Below are positions 34,639 to 46,587 of a stretch of 64,000 nt of DNA, piece after piece. The notes beneath the pieces were generated by a model, which made no database searches, had not been told where the DNA came from, and saw only the letters and a list, made by a program, of their open reading frames with translations. The position numbers and the translations under genes are program-made. The stretch is from Glebionis coronaria (lineage: Eukaryota; Streptophyta; Magnoliopsida; Asterales; Asteraceae), in the NCBI GenBank assembly GCA_025667525.1, contig CM046878.1, forward strand, positions 512,190,274 to 512,254,273, given 5' to 3'. The number at the start of each line of letters is the position of its first letter. Positions within the stretch are counted from its first letter, which is position 1.

Positions 34639-36231
34639 GATTAGATCAAACTTAGATATTAAAATGAATGCGAATGCTCAAACATCGGTGTGTGATGAAA
34701 TAAATAAACGAGATTCTACATATTACAACAACATATATGTTTTCAAGGTCGTTATATGTTAATAAACACATAATATCTACAAAAAGATAATTAAGATTTC
34801 AGTTAAATAAAGTCAAATCCTTTATGCAACGAATATTTATATAAAATATCAATTACTATTATCCTATAATAAAAATCATGTAAAATTCGTGGGTCCATGA
34901 ACATAATAACTATTTAAGTATTAAAAAATTAATATTGTTTTATAGAATAATATTAAGCATTACAAAAGCATGATTTTATAAATCGTGTACGTATAAGGTT
35001 GATGTAAATGATTTTTTGATTAATAATTACGATATAACTATCTAAAATAAAAATACCGAAAGTAAAAAGAGTATGAAATTCAAAAAATAAATATTGAGGT
35101 GAGTTTATATTATTTTACACGATTCACAGTAAAACAACAACATAATAAAACATATAAATGTTAAATGTTCTTAAAAAACATATATAATATACATAAAATC
35201 ACAATAATTAAATTATAATTTAATTTATCGTTTATGTTCAAGGGGCGTGCGTACAAGGGCATTAAAACTAGTAATGGAAGAATTTATAAATTGTGTTAAA
35301 AGGTGGCAGTTTGCTTGATTATAAAGCAAAATTTTCTACAGGGCCCTATTTTCACCTTCTTGTCCTGTAGAGGCCACCTTTGATTCACTTTACGAAAATG
35401 GCCATGATGCTCGTGATTCTTTTTTCAAGATTATCCGATTGACACGTGTCATTATTTCATTGGTTCTCGAAAAGAAAAAAAAACATATATCTGATAATCT
35501 TGGCCAGCTTTTCACGACTATGTCAGTCGGTCCCACACTCACATGCCCATCTCCAAAAAAACATTAAGTCAGTCAGTCGGTCCCACCACTCCTATAGGGC
35601 CCTGTTGTGCGTCAGAATTTTTTGTGGGGTCCACCACTGACTTTGTCGCAGGTATGTTAAAAAAGTCATGTCTCTCGGCAAAATTCACGAGTATGTATTT
35701 TAGGGTTAGTTTGTGCATGGTTACTAATTTTATTAGTGTTAAAAAATGAGTAAACATATAGTTTGCGCAGAGTTTGTATAACGTTATGATAGATTATAAA
35801 TTTTTTTTTGTCATATTGTGTTGTTTTTAGGGAGCTCTTCAAGGTTAGAAAAATTAGTAAAAAATAAAGTCCAAATGAATAATATATTAGGTGTCAAAGC
35901 ATGGCACTTGTGTTTGTTGAGAAATTTTGAAAAAGAATATACGAATATCTTGTACATGCATGGTTAGTATATATCGCATTGGTTTATTTAAATTTTCTTT
36001 TGGTGTCAAATTGTGTCATATTTGGTGATGTATTTTCAACTTCAAATACTTATTTTATAAGTGTAAAAATAGCAAATCTGTTGAAATAATTTGATACGCA
36101 AATTGACCAATCATTAATAACTCGCTACCTTGAGGTTGTATTCAAAGCATAATATTATTAAAATTATAAAAAACGATGGAAATCATAGAAAATAAAAGTA
36201 ACAAGATAATTTTGTTGCACGACTGGATAGT
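34639..36231. other. AT-rich intergenic stretch with a possible Helitron 3' end
   Basis: No gene. At 35240-35272 the sequence GGGGCGTGCGTACAAGGGC followed by ATTAAAACTAGT resembles a Helitron 3' end (GC-rich short stem, then CTAG before T). The stem is poor and no 5' end was located. A palindromic GGGCCCT word occurs at 35342 and 35597. Confidence 0.3.
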
Positions 36232-36549
36232 TTATATTGATTTGTAGTTATGAATGAATCGTTCCTTCTTAGAAATTGTTATCAACAAATCTTTCCTTGC
36301 TTCATTCAAGTTGTCATACATACGTTGATCTGCTTCATGAGCCATAAGAAGAGTATGCAACCCGTAACTGGTAAGGGTTGTCATTGGCATAGACTTCACC
36401 AACCTAATTCGTGGTTCACGGGCACGCATTTGTCGGATGTAACAATTCAATTCTGTCAACAAATTGTGTACAAGTGTGATCTCATCCCGAAGATCCCTTT
36501 GTAGGCTTTCAATAACATCTGTTCTAAGTTGATTTGAAGAAGCATCCAT
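36232..36549 (-). CDS. Small hypothetical protein, 105 residues
   Basis: Complete frame from ATG 36549 to the stop at 36232. Rich in charged and helical residues (ESLQRDLRDEITLVHNLLTE, NLNEARKDLLITISKKERF), suggesting a coiled-coil or helical bundle; no signal peptide or membrane segment. It lies on the same strand as, and about 0.55 kb downstream of, the 301-residue PB1-like gene, and could be a third accessory gene of the MULE. I do not recognise a family. The frame is short but ends are clean and composition is protein-like, so I favour a real or recently real gene. Confidence 0.5.
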   Translation of the reverse strand: MDASSNQLRTDVIESLQRDLRDEITLVHNLLTELNCYIRQMRAREPRIRLVKSMPMTTLTSYGLHTLLMAHEADQRMYDNLNEARKDLLITISKKERFIHNYKSI

Positions 36550-37099
36550 ATTATATTAGTGTGGGAGAAATATTGTTTGTGAATTGTGGGGGGGATTATT
36601 ATCAATTATATATAGAAAATATGAATATGTCTAGTAGCTATCATAGTGTTTTAATAATGACAGAGGAATTCAAATAATTTAAAAAAATGGCCTACAGTGA
36701 TTCTGTGTCATTTAAAGCATCCAGCTAAGGCAATGATAAAATCATGAAAAAGCATATGAGATGAAGGACATTGTCAGTGATTTGATGTGATAATGTAGAT
36801 ATTAGAATCAAACAAATGTGATAATAAATGTATTGAATAATTGAATATTGGCATGACATTTGATACATAAAGATAAATAACATATTCCAACATAGATTAA
36901 ATTTAGCATATTAATAAGATAGTCTTAATACAAGAAACACATGATGTTAAGGATAGTTGGTAGATAAGAGGAACCTTTTAGGTCTATGGCGGTCAATGTC
37001 TTTAATCTCCTCATGCTCCAGGTGTTCTTGTTCTGCCCATTCAATCATTTGGTCATTTGTGAAATCATTTTGTGTTACTTCCTTTTTTCATCTTCATTT
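36550..37099. other. Gap between accessory ORFs, no gene seen
   Basis: AT-rich, no coding frame that I can support. Presumably the 3' flank of the gene at 37100-38005 and promoter of the small ORF. Confidence 0.4.
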
Positions 37100-38005
37100 T
37101 CACTTTTGTAACCTGTTATTATATCGGACATCATTTCTGCCAGGGCAGCATTTACATATGTAGTTGGCTATAATAAAATCCACACCTTCATGGTTGATGT
37201 AAATCTCCAACATGTCGAGCGCTGCTGAGATGTCGAACATGACATGCATGTCATAGTTGTTTCTTAGTTTGATTGTGTGAGATTTCCCGTAATAATTTAT
37301 TTTGTAATAAAGAGCATGGATGTTGTAAGAAAGAATATTGAAAATATATTGTTTAATATCTTTTAGTTTCATTCTTGGGATGTTGATCATCATATTCCCA
37401 CCGTTGACATATGTTGGGTTATTTGTTGCATCTATCAGCAATTGGCCACTATTGTGAACAAGAAAATTGTAGTTCATTTGGGTATATGGTGTAGTAGATT
37501 TTGCTTTTCTAATGAAACCAAACGAGTTATTGTGATCGAACCTTTTATTCTTATGTTTCTGCATTTGATGTAGATACCGGAGTGACTCTTGTAGTTTTAG
37601 GTTTGTTTCTTTAGAAATGATACCCATTAACGATTCCTCCAATGAACCGTCATTTGGAATCAACGTCGTGGTTAAATCTACTGGTTGATGAGAAACATAA
37701 ATTTGGAGTTTTCCAACAACTTTAGCAATGCCGTACATAACAGCGATAACGTAATCGGTCTTTATTTTTTTCATACCATGTAAGTTGTTGATTGGTGGTA
37801 GTGTGTAATATATGTTGTCAATTATTATATGCGTGTAATATAGAATAGTTAGCTTTGATTTTATGTAACTAACCATATCTGCATAAAACATTGGTGGAAC
37901 ACTAATATCTAGTAGTGAACCGTGTTCATATCTTAGGGGGTTAAGTTTGAATTGGTCATTGTAGTTGACTCGAAACTGTAATGTATTTTGATTTGAAGTT
38001 GACAT
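37100..38005 (-). CDS. MULE-associated accessory protein with two PB1-like domains, 301 residues
   Basis: Single open frame from ATG 38005 to the stop at 37100. Two halves look homologous: residues about 30-105 (LDISVPPMFYADMVSYI, YYT, KIKTDYVIAVMYGIA, LQIYVSH, VDL) and about 205-285 (MMINIPRMKLKDIKQYI, ALYYKINYYG, KLRNNYDMHVMFDISAALDM, LEIYINH, VDF). Both resemble the PB1-like N-terminal domain of plant MULE transposases, including the gene at 41967 (RADMIYSMLL, DDNEVSFFV, PHLYV). The C-terminus has IANYICKC, echoed as EANYMCKC in the neighbouring pseudogene. No catalytic domain. The lack of stops contrasts with the broken transposase. Role unknown; protein-protein or DNA-binding accessory function is inference. 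Confidence 0.65.
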   Translation of the reverse strand: MSTSNQNTLQFRVNYNDQFKLNPLRYEHGSLLDISVPPMFYADMVSYIKSKLTILYYTHIIIDNIYYTLPPINNLHGMKKIKTDYVIAVMYGIAKVVGKLQIYVSHQPVDLTTTLIPNDGSLEESLMGIISKETNLKLQESLRYLHQMQKHKNKRFDHNNSFGFIRKAKSTTPYTQMNYNFLVHNSGQLLIDATNNPTYVNGGNMMINIPRMKLKDIKQYIFNILSYNIHALYYKINYYGKSHTIKLRNNYDMHVMFDISAALDMLEIYINHEGVDFIIANYICKCCPGRNDVRYNNRLQK

Positions 38006-38250
38006 ATTTTTTATGAGAGAAGATTGAATTAAAGATGAGTATGTATTGTAGGCTAAATGTATGGACTTATATATAACAAAAAGATGACATGGAATAGTTC
38101 ATAATTTATTTCAATGGCAGGATTGATAAGACTAGTCACTTTGAAAGCAACAAGTTAGGCAGGCATTAAAATCTTATTGTGAGATTGGAAAACGTAAAAA
38201 GTAGTGGGTTAAAAATTGATAGCATACACCAATGAAGATGTCCCCAATTT

Positions 38251-38709
38251 TTACATATTAGTCAAATAGTTTTCTTGAACATGAAGGCTTATCTTGTTTT
38301 CTCTGTTTGTCACCCTCATCGATGTGTTGTTTCGCCACAACAAGTGGGGATAATTTGACACGAGACACTTACACATGTAGTTCGCTTCGAGGAACATGCG
38401 TATACGCTTGGATAATTTCACGGTCTTGTAAAGCATCGTCCAATGATAGCAGGCCTGAATCTAGAGAACAATTAGGTTTCTTTATGTAGAGAAATGTTGA
38501 GGTGGCTGGATCGTAACATATATTGTTGGTTAAAATAAATTTTATTTGATTTGTTGAAAAAGTTTGAAGGTCGACTTGGTCTATGGTTGCAATGAGACCA
38601 CCAACAAATTTTCTTCTGGGGGTGAAGAGAACCTTCCATAATGGTGCAAGCGGATAGTGAATTTCATGTTTGGAATTAAAAATGGCTTACTAGCTGTTGT
38701 GATATTCAT
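38251..38709 (-). pseudogene. Second PB1-like accessory gene, frameshifted
   Basis: Begins at ATG 38709 (MNITTASKPFLIPN), then KFTIRLHHYGRFSSPP. After a frame change near 38635 it reads RRKFVGGLIATIDQVDLQTF, YIKKPNCSLDSGLLSLDD and REIIQAY. This is the PB1-like domain of plant mutator-type proteins (usual pattern FTVRxHHGGxF, xRKYVxG, KKPxxDLDxGL). A second frame change near 38425 leads to EANYMCKCLVSNYPHLL and a stop at 38251. It lies between the MULE transposase and the 301-residue gene on the same strand. Confidence 0.7.
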
Positions 38710-39181
38710 TCGTGTTAAGGTGCTTTATATAGTTGCGTCCATTTAGTCCTTTCACTGTTTAAATGTATCGTCATGTCACCTTTTTAATCAATAATAAATG
38801 CTATGGTAGTGTAGAATGGATTATCGGTGTCTGATAATATCAAATAAATGTAGTCGAAAAAGGAAATATATGACAAGATACATCTAACCAGTACAAATGT
38901 AATTTTAGAATTTGAAATACAAAGTAGTTGCTTAAAAACCAAAGTTGTTGAACCAACTAGAGTTGTTTGGGTTTATATCATCAAGGTGTTGAGAGGTGTA
39001 TTGTTGTGAATTGTATTGTTCGTTCGCAAAAGACGTGTTCTGATAGTCATTTCCCTGTGTATGATCATACTATTGAGATGGTTGTATGCTTTGATTAAAA
39101 ATTTGTGTCGCATAAACGTTATCATTGTTAGATTGTGGTAGGTCGAGGGTATGTGTTCTGAAATGATGTGTTGGGTATGAG
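38710..39181. other. Gap between transposase and accessory genes
   Basis: No coding frame that I can support. Presumably the 3' flank of the transposase and the promoter of the downstream gene. Confidence 0.4.
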
Positions 39182-41967
39182 TTATGATAATAAGGTTGGA
39201 ATTTGTCCGAATTCGTTAAAAGTGTTTTGGTAACATCCGTCGACGGGACTTACATTATGTTGTGATGGGTTGTATGGGGGTTCAGTCTCATGTTGGTTAG
39301 TAGTTGGAACTTGTTGTCGGCGAGGCTTTACTGTTGGTTGCGGGACATATGATTTTTTGCATTGATCACGCTTGTGGCCCCCTTCATTGCATCTCCTGCA
39401 ATGTATACCCTTTGGCACCTCACCTTGTGACAATATTCGGTTGGTGTTTTTTGGACGGCCAGGTTGTGGGCTATACATTTGAGGAGGTACAATGGGACGT
39501 ATATGAGATGGAAACTCCCATTCATGCACATCTCCAACAAAGTGGATGGATTCTGCATACGTGGCTTGGTATTTTTCCTTTTTAAACCAATCTGCTACAA
39601 ATTGCACGTAATTTGTTGTATGCAAAAATCTAGTTACAGATATCACATGCCCACAAGGTATGCCTGAAATCTGCCATTTACGACATTCACATGTATGGTT
39701 TCCAAATTCGACCAAACGGGTATAATGACCATCCATAACCTGGTATTGATATTGATTGACGTCGTGAACAATCCATGTTGCGCTTTTAATCTTCCTTTTC
39801 TCCACCTTATCTGCCGCCCAATTTGTGATTTTGTACTTCATATTTGCTGGTAGAAAAAGGCAGATTTTAGATTATTTATATATTTTTATAGAGTTTGACT
39901 ATTATAATTAAGAAGATAATTACCTGCATCTTCATGCCGATCATAGTACCAATTTTTCACCATTTGTCGGTACGACTCTGTCATCATTGTTATTGGTAGC
40001 TTTCTTGTCTTTCTTGTACAATTATTAACAAACTCGACGCTGTTAGAAGTACAATAATTGTAGCGGGGGCGTGGAGAATACGCTTTCGACCATCTTTGAG
40101 GACCCGCTTCAATTAACTTGTGGTACGCATCAGGCTGAACTGCTTGCAGTATGTTCATGTTGGTTGTAAAATCCTACACCGTGTACGCCTTGCATATCTT
40201 CCAGTAAATTTTTTTTCTTCTTCTTTTTCAAAGATAGGTTCATCATTAGATGACGAAAATATATACCATGAAAAGCTAATGGAAACTCGTTGCGTACTGC
40301 CAAGGCTATAGCTGCATGTCTATCAGATATGAAAATCATATTTGGGTTTTCACCAATAAATTCTTTAAGTACCGACATCCACCACGACCAGTTTGGGCCA
40401 GTTTCACCTTGACATATACCAAAAGCGATAGGCACAATTTGGTTGTTTCCATCCATCCCTACAGCTAACAAATTTGCACCCTTATACAAACCCTTCAAAT
40501 TTGCAGCATCAATTATAAGCATTGGGCGTAGTTGATTAAAAAACGTTCGGATCTGAAGTAAAAAAATCAGAGTTATATCAGAATAAAAATGCATGACTAT
40601 TAAATTTATGAATAAATAATAATAAAAAACACTGACCTAAGCACCTAGGGAAATGAATAGCATCTCAAAAACTCCTTCTTCATTTGTCTTGATACGTGTG
40701 ACCGTTCCGTGGTTTTTTCGATATATTGTAGGAATAATATGGTAAAATTTCAAACGAATCGTAAGTCGATCCCTTTAACATTTGTAACCCATAGTCCTTA
40801 CCTCTCCATGCTTGTTGGTATGATATACTGATTTTATATTTTGACATGATGGCTTTTTGTATATCCTACCTTTCAAATCACGCTTATCATCTTTTAACTC
40901 TTCTCTCATTATGTGACCAATAACTTTTTTACTCGCGTTATTGTGGTTTGGAAAAGTTTGTGTTTTTATACATGTGTGAATATCAATCATGCTTGTAATC
41001 TCAAACGCATCTGTTTTTTGCCAACGTCTTGCCCGAATAATCCAGTTGCATTCTTCAAAATTATAGCAATGATAAACACGATTATTGATATTTTATTTTT
41101 TAGCTTTAAATTGATAACTCGATTCTATAACTTTCAACCTAACGGCCAAATCTAGGGCTTCCAAAATTAAAAACACCTTCCCAACATAAACCTCCGTATC
41201 TTTATTGTAATCCATTGAAATCTTAGGTTTTGATTTATAAAAGGGTGTTTATGGGACGTTAGGTTATGCCCTGAAATTTTTCATTGATTCGAAAAGGGTT
41301 TTTGTGTAGTATTCTTATCATGCGTAGATGCATTATCTCCATATTCATTTTCGACGTGCGTAGAAAACGCACATGATGAACCTGATTTTGTAAAATTTGC
41401 ATCATTGTTATAACCAGACTCAACATTTTCGTCATATAATGAAAACGCACTTGAACAACCTGGTTTAGTGAAATTGGCCTCATTATTATCAACGTGGTTG
41501 TCATTTTCTTCGTCGGATAAAAAGCAAATGAAGATCCTGGTTTTGTTAAATTAGCCTCATGTTTATATCCAGAATCCTCAATATCATTTTCTGATTCGTC
41601 ATCAGCTTGTGATTCTTTGTTTCGAAAATTGTTATCATCGAAAAAAATTGAACATTTTTTTTTGTTGACGAACATACAAGTGTGGTATTTCGTTAGGAGA
41701 ACAACAAGCGCATTCAACAAAAAAAGATACCTCATTATCGTCTGTAATATCTAGCAGACTATCAGTTGAAGGGAGTTTGAGCGAAAATTGGATATTTTCT
41801 CTGGGATTCAAATTGAACTTTTTGAATATCATTTCAAGTAACATTGAATATATCATATCTGCACGCATCATAGCACCACGTTCTTGACCATGAAAATGAA
41901 TTATACATTTGAATGATTTTGACTTTGAGTACATTTTTTTAGCTACGATTGAATGAGAATGTTTCAT
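39182..41967 (-). pseudogene. MULE (Mutator-like) transposase gene, decayed
   Basis: Reading leftwards. 41967-41635: N-terminal PB1-like domain (KCIIHFHGQERG, MRADMIYSML, ITDDNEVSFFVECA). 41600-41260: acidic linker with repeats like ANLTKPGSSFAF in shifting frames. 41200-40770: MuDR-type domain with HCYNFEECNWIIRARRW and DIHTC zinc ligands. 40552-40240: catalytic domain RPMLIIDAANLKGLYKG, IAFGICQGETGPNWSWW, FISDRHAAI with two of the acidic residues. 40158-39924: YHKLIEAGPQRWSKAY, MTESYRQMVKNWYY. 39846-39182: SWIM finger CECRKWQISGIPCGH, then zinc knuckle CRRCNEGGHKRDQC. Two introns fit GT-AG rules (40553-40636 and 39847-39923). A frameshift in a poly-A run near 40225, an in-frame stop near 40175 and breaks before 41250 make it inactive. 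Confidence 0.88.
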
Positions 41968-42003
41968 AGTTTATTATCTCGTTACAAACCCTTTTATATG
42001 TGG

Positions 42004-42367
42004 CATTCAATAAGATAGTCGTGAAAATATTAAAGAGATCATAAATAATGTCATTGATAAGTCTACTCAGTGTCAGAATAAACATTGTCTTTTCCATTCA
42101 ATAAGATAGTCATGAAAATATTAAAGATATCATCAATAATGTTATTGATACGTCTACTCAGTGTCAGGATAAACATTGTCTTTTCCATTCAGTAAGATAG
42201 TCGTGAAAATATTAAAGAGATCATCAATAATGTCATTGATAAGTCTACTCAATGTCAGGATAAATATTGTCTTTTCCATTCAATAAGATAGTCGTGAAAA
42301 TATTAAAGAGATCATCAATAATGTCATTGATAAGTCTACTCAATGTCACGATAAACATTGCCTTTTC
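42004..42367. repeat. Tandem array, four 91 bp units
   Basis: Four near-identical units (42004, 42095, 42186 and 42277 onward) starting CATTCAATAAGATAGTCGTG and including AATGTCATTGATAAGTCTAC and GTCAGGATAAACATTG. It sits between the MULE transposase start and the end of the split F-box gene. The unit is clearly related to the 81 bp units at 61161-61484. Confidence 0.92.
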
Positions 42368-42551
42368 CATTTAATATTTTAGTAGTTGTTGTTCATGAAA
42401 AAGGTAGACCAATGTCATAAAAACATTAAAAAAAATTACATTACAAAATAAATATTTCATAGGAAATATTTATTATTTTGATTAATACAGAATTGAAATA
42501 GCATAGCCTAATACATAGAAATAAAATAACATAATTTCTTAAACACTGCAT

Positions 42552-43015
42552 AGAGTTAAGACACATTATGGAATCACTTCACTAAATGGACGGTTTAGAA
42601 GGAATAGAGTTTACTTGTACGGGTCAACCATAAACGAACCCGCTCTTCCTTCAATACCTCCATTGTTTCTAATGATCCTCATGTCATGATTCCATGTTCC
42701 TAGGATGTGGGGTTCACCTTGGGGACCAATACTTACTTCCAAAATTGGGGTATCATCGTCTGTGAATCACAACATTTTCGGCCTATGTTCAATTGGCATT
42801 GGGAGAAAACAATGCACTGGACAAACACCAAGAATCCCACCATTCAACGTTAAGTCCCATCCTATAACAAGCCGACCCTGTTTCCAACCCGTACTGCCAC
42901 CAAGGACGAGAGTGTTTTCATAGTGTGTGACCGTGAATGGCGGTGGAATGTGTTGTAAGATTTCTTGAGGAACGTCTTGGACTAAGATATGATTAGTAAG
43001 CAAATCAAATGACAC
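42552..43015 (-). pseudogene. F-box gene A, C-terminal fragment
   Basis: Minus-strand frame continuing the F-box-associated (FBA) domain: VSFDLLTNHILVQDVP, FTVTHYENTLVLGG, then after an in-frame stop (about 42767) DDDTPILEVSIGP and GTWNHDMRIIR; another stop near 42618. It joins the fragment ending at 45927 through the duplicated GACAC. F-box proteins recruit substrates to SCF ubiquitin ligases; this copy is broken. Confidence 0.8.
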
Positions 43016-45926
43016 TGTAACACCCCACTTTGATAAGTGGATCGTTACGTGTAATTATGGCGTGTCATCAAAGCATGTAAGGTAATATGTAGTAAAACAT
43101 ACATGACCATAAGGAAAACCGGAATCAAACATCGGTTCCCAAACATAAGCCCAAAACATAAATAAAGTAAATGAACTAGGAAAGACTAGACAAGCATAAG
43201 TATATGGCAAAAAGGAGAAGAAGTCTATGGCAGCTTCCATCCTATGCACTTCCTCCAAATGCTCGAGTCCGTCCTTGGGTACCTGCCGTTTTGGGACATG
43301 GAAAGGAAAGTAACGGCTGAGCATAACGCTCAGTGCACGGATATATGACATAGTATGAATGGCTAAAACATAAATAAGACTAATAGCAGCGGAAATGTAT
43401 AAGTCCTCTAAAACCTGGTATAACTTAGTAAAACTGGTTTTATAGTTTGAAAAGCCTTATGTTTATCTTATAAAAACTGTTTAAACATGTTAACATTAGC
43501 CAATATAGGTCATGAAATATCAACGTGCATGAATACTTGGAGGGGTGACCTCATCATGCAATTAGAGGGTTTGCCTCTAATTAATATAAGTTTAGGGTAG
43601 GAGGGATCAACTCCTTGTGAAGGATGCAAGGCATACACCACATTCACCTAAATAATCTGTTGAACATGTAAACTAGGATGCACCCATACGCCCCACATGA
43701 TAACATAATAGTATGGCCAAAAGCTGGAAGTGACGCCACGAGCTATCACTCCGTCGTGGTGAAGTCATAACACTGGTGCCTCCAGTGTTATGGTTATGGT
43801 ACCTCTATAACTAGGTGAAACTGGTCATGCATGTATATGGCTTAGGCATTTAATTAAACATAAGCAAATCAAAACATATAAAACATATACTGGGAAAACA
43901 GTTGGCTGCATACGGGGAATCCTAAGAAGGAAGAATGTTCATACTGAAAGGACGGAGAATCCGTACCTTGTGTCCAGTGAACGAAGAAGACGAACGGAAG
44001 AGAGTCCTACTTCGATCTCACTAATGCTACATAAATAATATACGTGTATAAGTGTTCTGATCACTGAGTACGTATGTGGTTTTATATCATGTCTTAACTT
44101 GTTTTATAGGTTCATGTCATGTTTTACTGATTTAAACGTTATGTTGTGTTTATCTTGTATTCTGGATATTCTGATTAAGTATTACTTGTATTTCTTGTAT
44201 TATTATACTTTTTGTGTATAATAAGTAACTTCCTAAAAATAGCAGGCTTCCTAAAATAGAAAGTTTCCAAAAAATAGAAAGTTTCCAAAAATAGAATAGC
44301 TGCCTAAAATAAATAAGTTTCTAAAAATAGAATGTTTCCATAAATAGATTCACTGCTTAATATAGATAAGTTTCTAAAAATAAAAATTTTCCATATTTAG
44401 AAATAAGCTGGATTAATAAGCTAATAAGATAGCTTAAGTTTTACTGATTAATATTCTAAGTCATGTGATTTATAGTATAGTTTATTAATTAATACATGTA
44501 AATTAAATAAACTATATGTTATAAGATTTAATTAAATATAATATGATTTATTTAAATTAAAGAGTATATTATACTTAGGTTAGAACATGCATTAATAATT
44601 ATATTAATATAACCTAAGCCATGAAAATTAATTAATTACATGTCATGTTTTAATAATTAATTAATTACTTTAGTCTAAATTAAATAATAAAATACTTAGA
44701 TTAAAATCATGTATTATTAATACTAAGTCATGATTTAATTAAATTAATTAAGTACCATGTTAAATTAATTTAATTACTGTTAAAAATAAAGGACATGCAA
44801 AAATAACTAAACTTCTAAAATAAAATAATAAACCGGACCATGCATTATTTTATTAAAACATGTCGTGAACCGGACCGTGTTTTATCTAATTTAAACATGT
44901 CATGAACCGGTCCGTGAAACCCTTGAACCGGCCAAACAAACACCCCCTTAACACCTTGCTTGGTCGGTCTAGCCACCGGCTTGGGCCGGTGGTGTTTCTT
45001 TGTTTATGCCGAGACCCCCAAAAGACCACAAGGCCACCCCAACATGCGTCGGGGTCCCTTGTCCCTTGCGGCCGAGACACACAACCCACACCAAGACCAT
45101 GGGGTCTCGGTTGGTGGTGACTAAACAACCACCGAGAGCTTCGACTCTCGGTTTCCTTGCGTCGGCCGAACCAAAAACCCAAAAACCACCATGTTTATTT
45201 ACCTCCATGATTAGATCTACATGTTTTTAATCTTGTTACTTAATTATCATGATTTCATGTGTTCTTAATTAATAAAAAGGGTAAAAAGAAAAAGAATAAC
45301 GGATTACCAATGCGTGAAACAAAAGGAGAATAATAACACGAACGATCTCACTTGAATTGGATCACCAAAAAATAACAAACACCCCTTCCTTGTGGTGTTC
45401 CAACCGGCGGCCAAAGGGAGAAAAAGGAGGCTAGGGTTTAGTATTTTTCTAAATCTTCTGTATTATGAAAAATATGTTTTCCTTCTTTTTCTATTTTAGC
45501 AAAAATTAAAAGTGGGCTTGGCCCCTTTCTTTTGTTCTTGCCACGGGTATGTGGGGCCCACAAGGGGAAACCCATTGTTTTTCGTGTTCTAAATTATTAT
45601 GTGTTCTCGTGGTCGTGTTTACGTTATTTTATTATTAGTTATTCGTGTTACAATATATTCTTGTATGTAATCGTAATAATGATTACGTAAATACATAATA
45701 ATAGGTTTGTGATTATTTACGTTCATGATTTCATGTTCGTGATTATAATTATTGTTGATAATATTTATCGTGTATTAATATGCTTAAATACTTATCGTGT
45801 AATAACACGTACGTAATACTTGTAATTAACATTCATGAAACGTAAACATGTTATATTAGGAAAGTTTTAATCATGTACGTACGATTATATATGTACTGTT
45901 CATGGTAAAAGCATACGGGTTTTACA
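43016..45926. mobile_element. Solo LTR, about 2.9 kb, inside F-box gene A
   Basis: Begins TGTAACACCCC and ends GGGTTTTACA, so it has TG...CA termini and short inverted ends (TGTAA/TTACA). It is flanked by perfect GACAC duplications (43011-43015 and 45927-45931). No gag or pol inside; a GC-richer block with chance frames lies at 44890-45200. A hairpin CCACTTTGATAAGTGG follows the left end. Termini resemble Ty3/gypsy LTRs; it is a product of LTR-LTR recombination. Which way it was transcribed is not clear. Confidence 0.85.
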
Positions 45927-46587
45927 GACACGATCATGTACCTTCTGTATAAATGTCCTTGATCACAAACGTACTTTTCAGAAGCTACCCAAAATATTTT
46001 ACCGTCAATGACCGCTTGACTTCCCCTCTTAATTCTAATAGTAGCATCAGGAAAACCAACAAATTCTAGATTGGTCAACACCCGGGTAGACATTCTAAAC
46101 ATTGATACAGACCATGTACCCTGACCACTTATAGCATAATTAATTTTGAAAATGGTTGGATCTTGAGTTGGTGGATAAACACCAAAACCAAATACTTTTT
46201 TGGTACAAGGAGGTTCAAGTTCTTGGAATGGTGTCAATATTGTAACCGAATTTGAAATACACGGGTTCCATAAGACAAGTACAACATCATCAACACATAA
46301 AAACACCAAATCCCCTCTGAGGTTGCAAGTGCCTTCAGAGCAAGAGCATTAAATTGTGAATTTGTTGGTGTAAAGGTTAAGTAACAAGCAACCATGTACA
46401 TAACACCTTCATCTGCTTCCTTAAACAGTAAAATGAAACTACAATAATCAACTTCACGCGAACCAAACTGATGAATAAAACTTCAGCGGTCAATGCAAGA
46501 TTTCCATCGCTTATACACCTGTCGAAATCTGCATAACGATTCAACAGGCAACCTAAGCATGATTTGTCTTTGAATGTCAAAGGGAAT
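45927..46587 (-). pseudogene. F-box gene A, F-box and first part of FBA domain
   Basis: From 46587 leftwards: IPFDIQRQIMLRLPVESL, CRFRQVYKRWKSCI, the F-box proper, then a stop (TGA, about 46482), QFGSREVDYCSFILL, a frame change near 46310, and VDDVVLVLWNPCIS, KKVFGFGVYPPTQDP, TWSVSMFRMSTRVLT, VIDGKIFWVASE, YRRYMIVS, an FBA/kelch-like region. The gene is cut at 46587 by an Athila-type element (its first codons lie at about 61071-61087) and at 45927 by a solo LTR. Start, stop, frame and two insertions all argue for a dead gene. Pre-insertion length is about 380 residues, normal for this family. Confidence 0.88.

Noticed and set aside
35338..35605. Possible MITE bounded by CAGGGCCC and GGGCCCTG
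   Set aside because: The ends are a self-palindromic word and no target duplication flanks them.
44886..45230. Overlapping frames on both strands in a GC-richer patch of the solo LTR
   Set aside because: Open on several frames at once, as expected of composition; no domain recognised.
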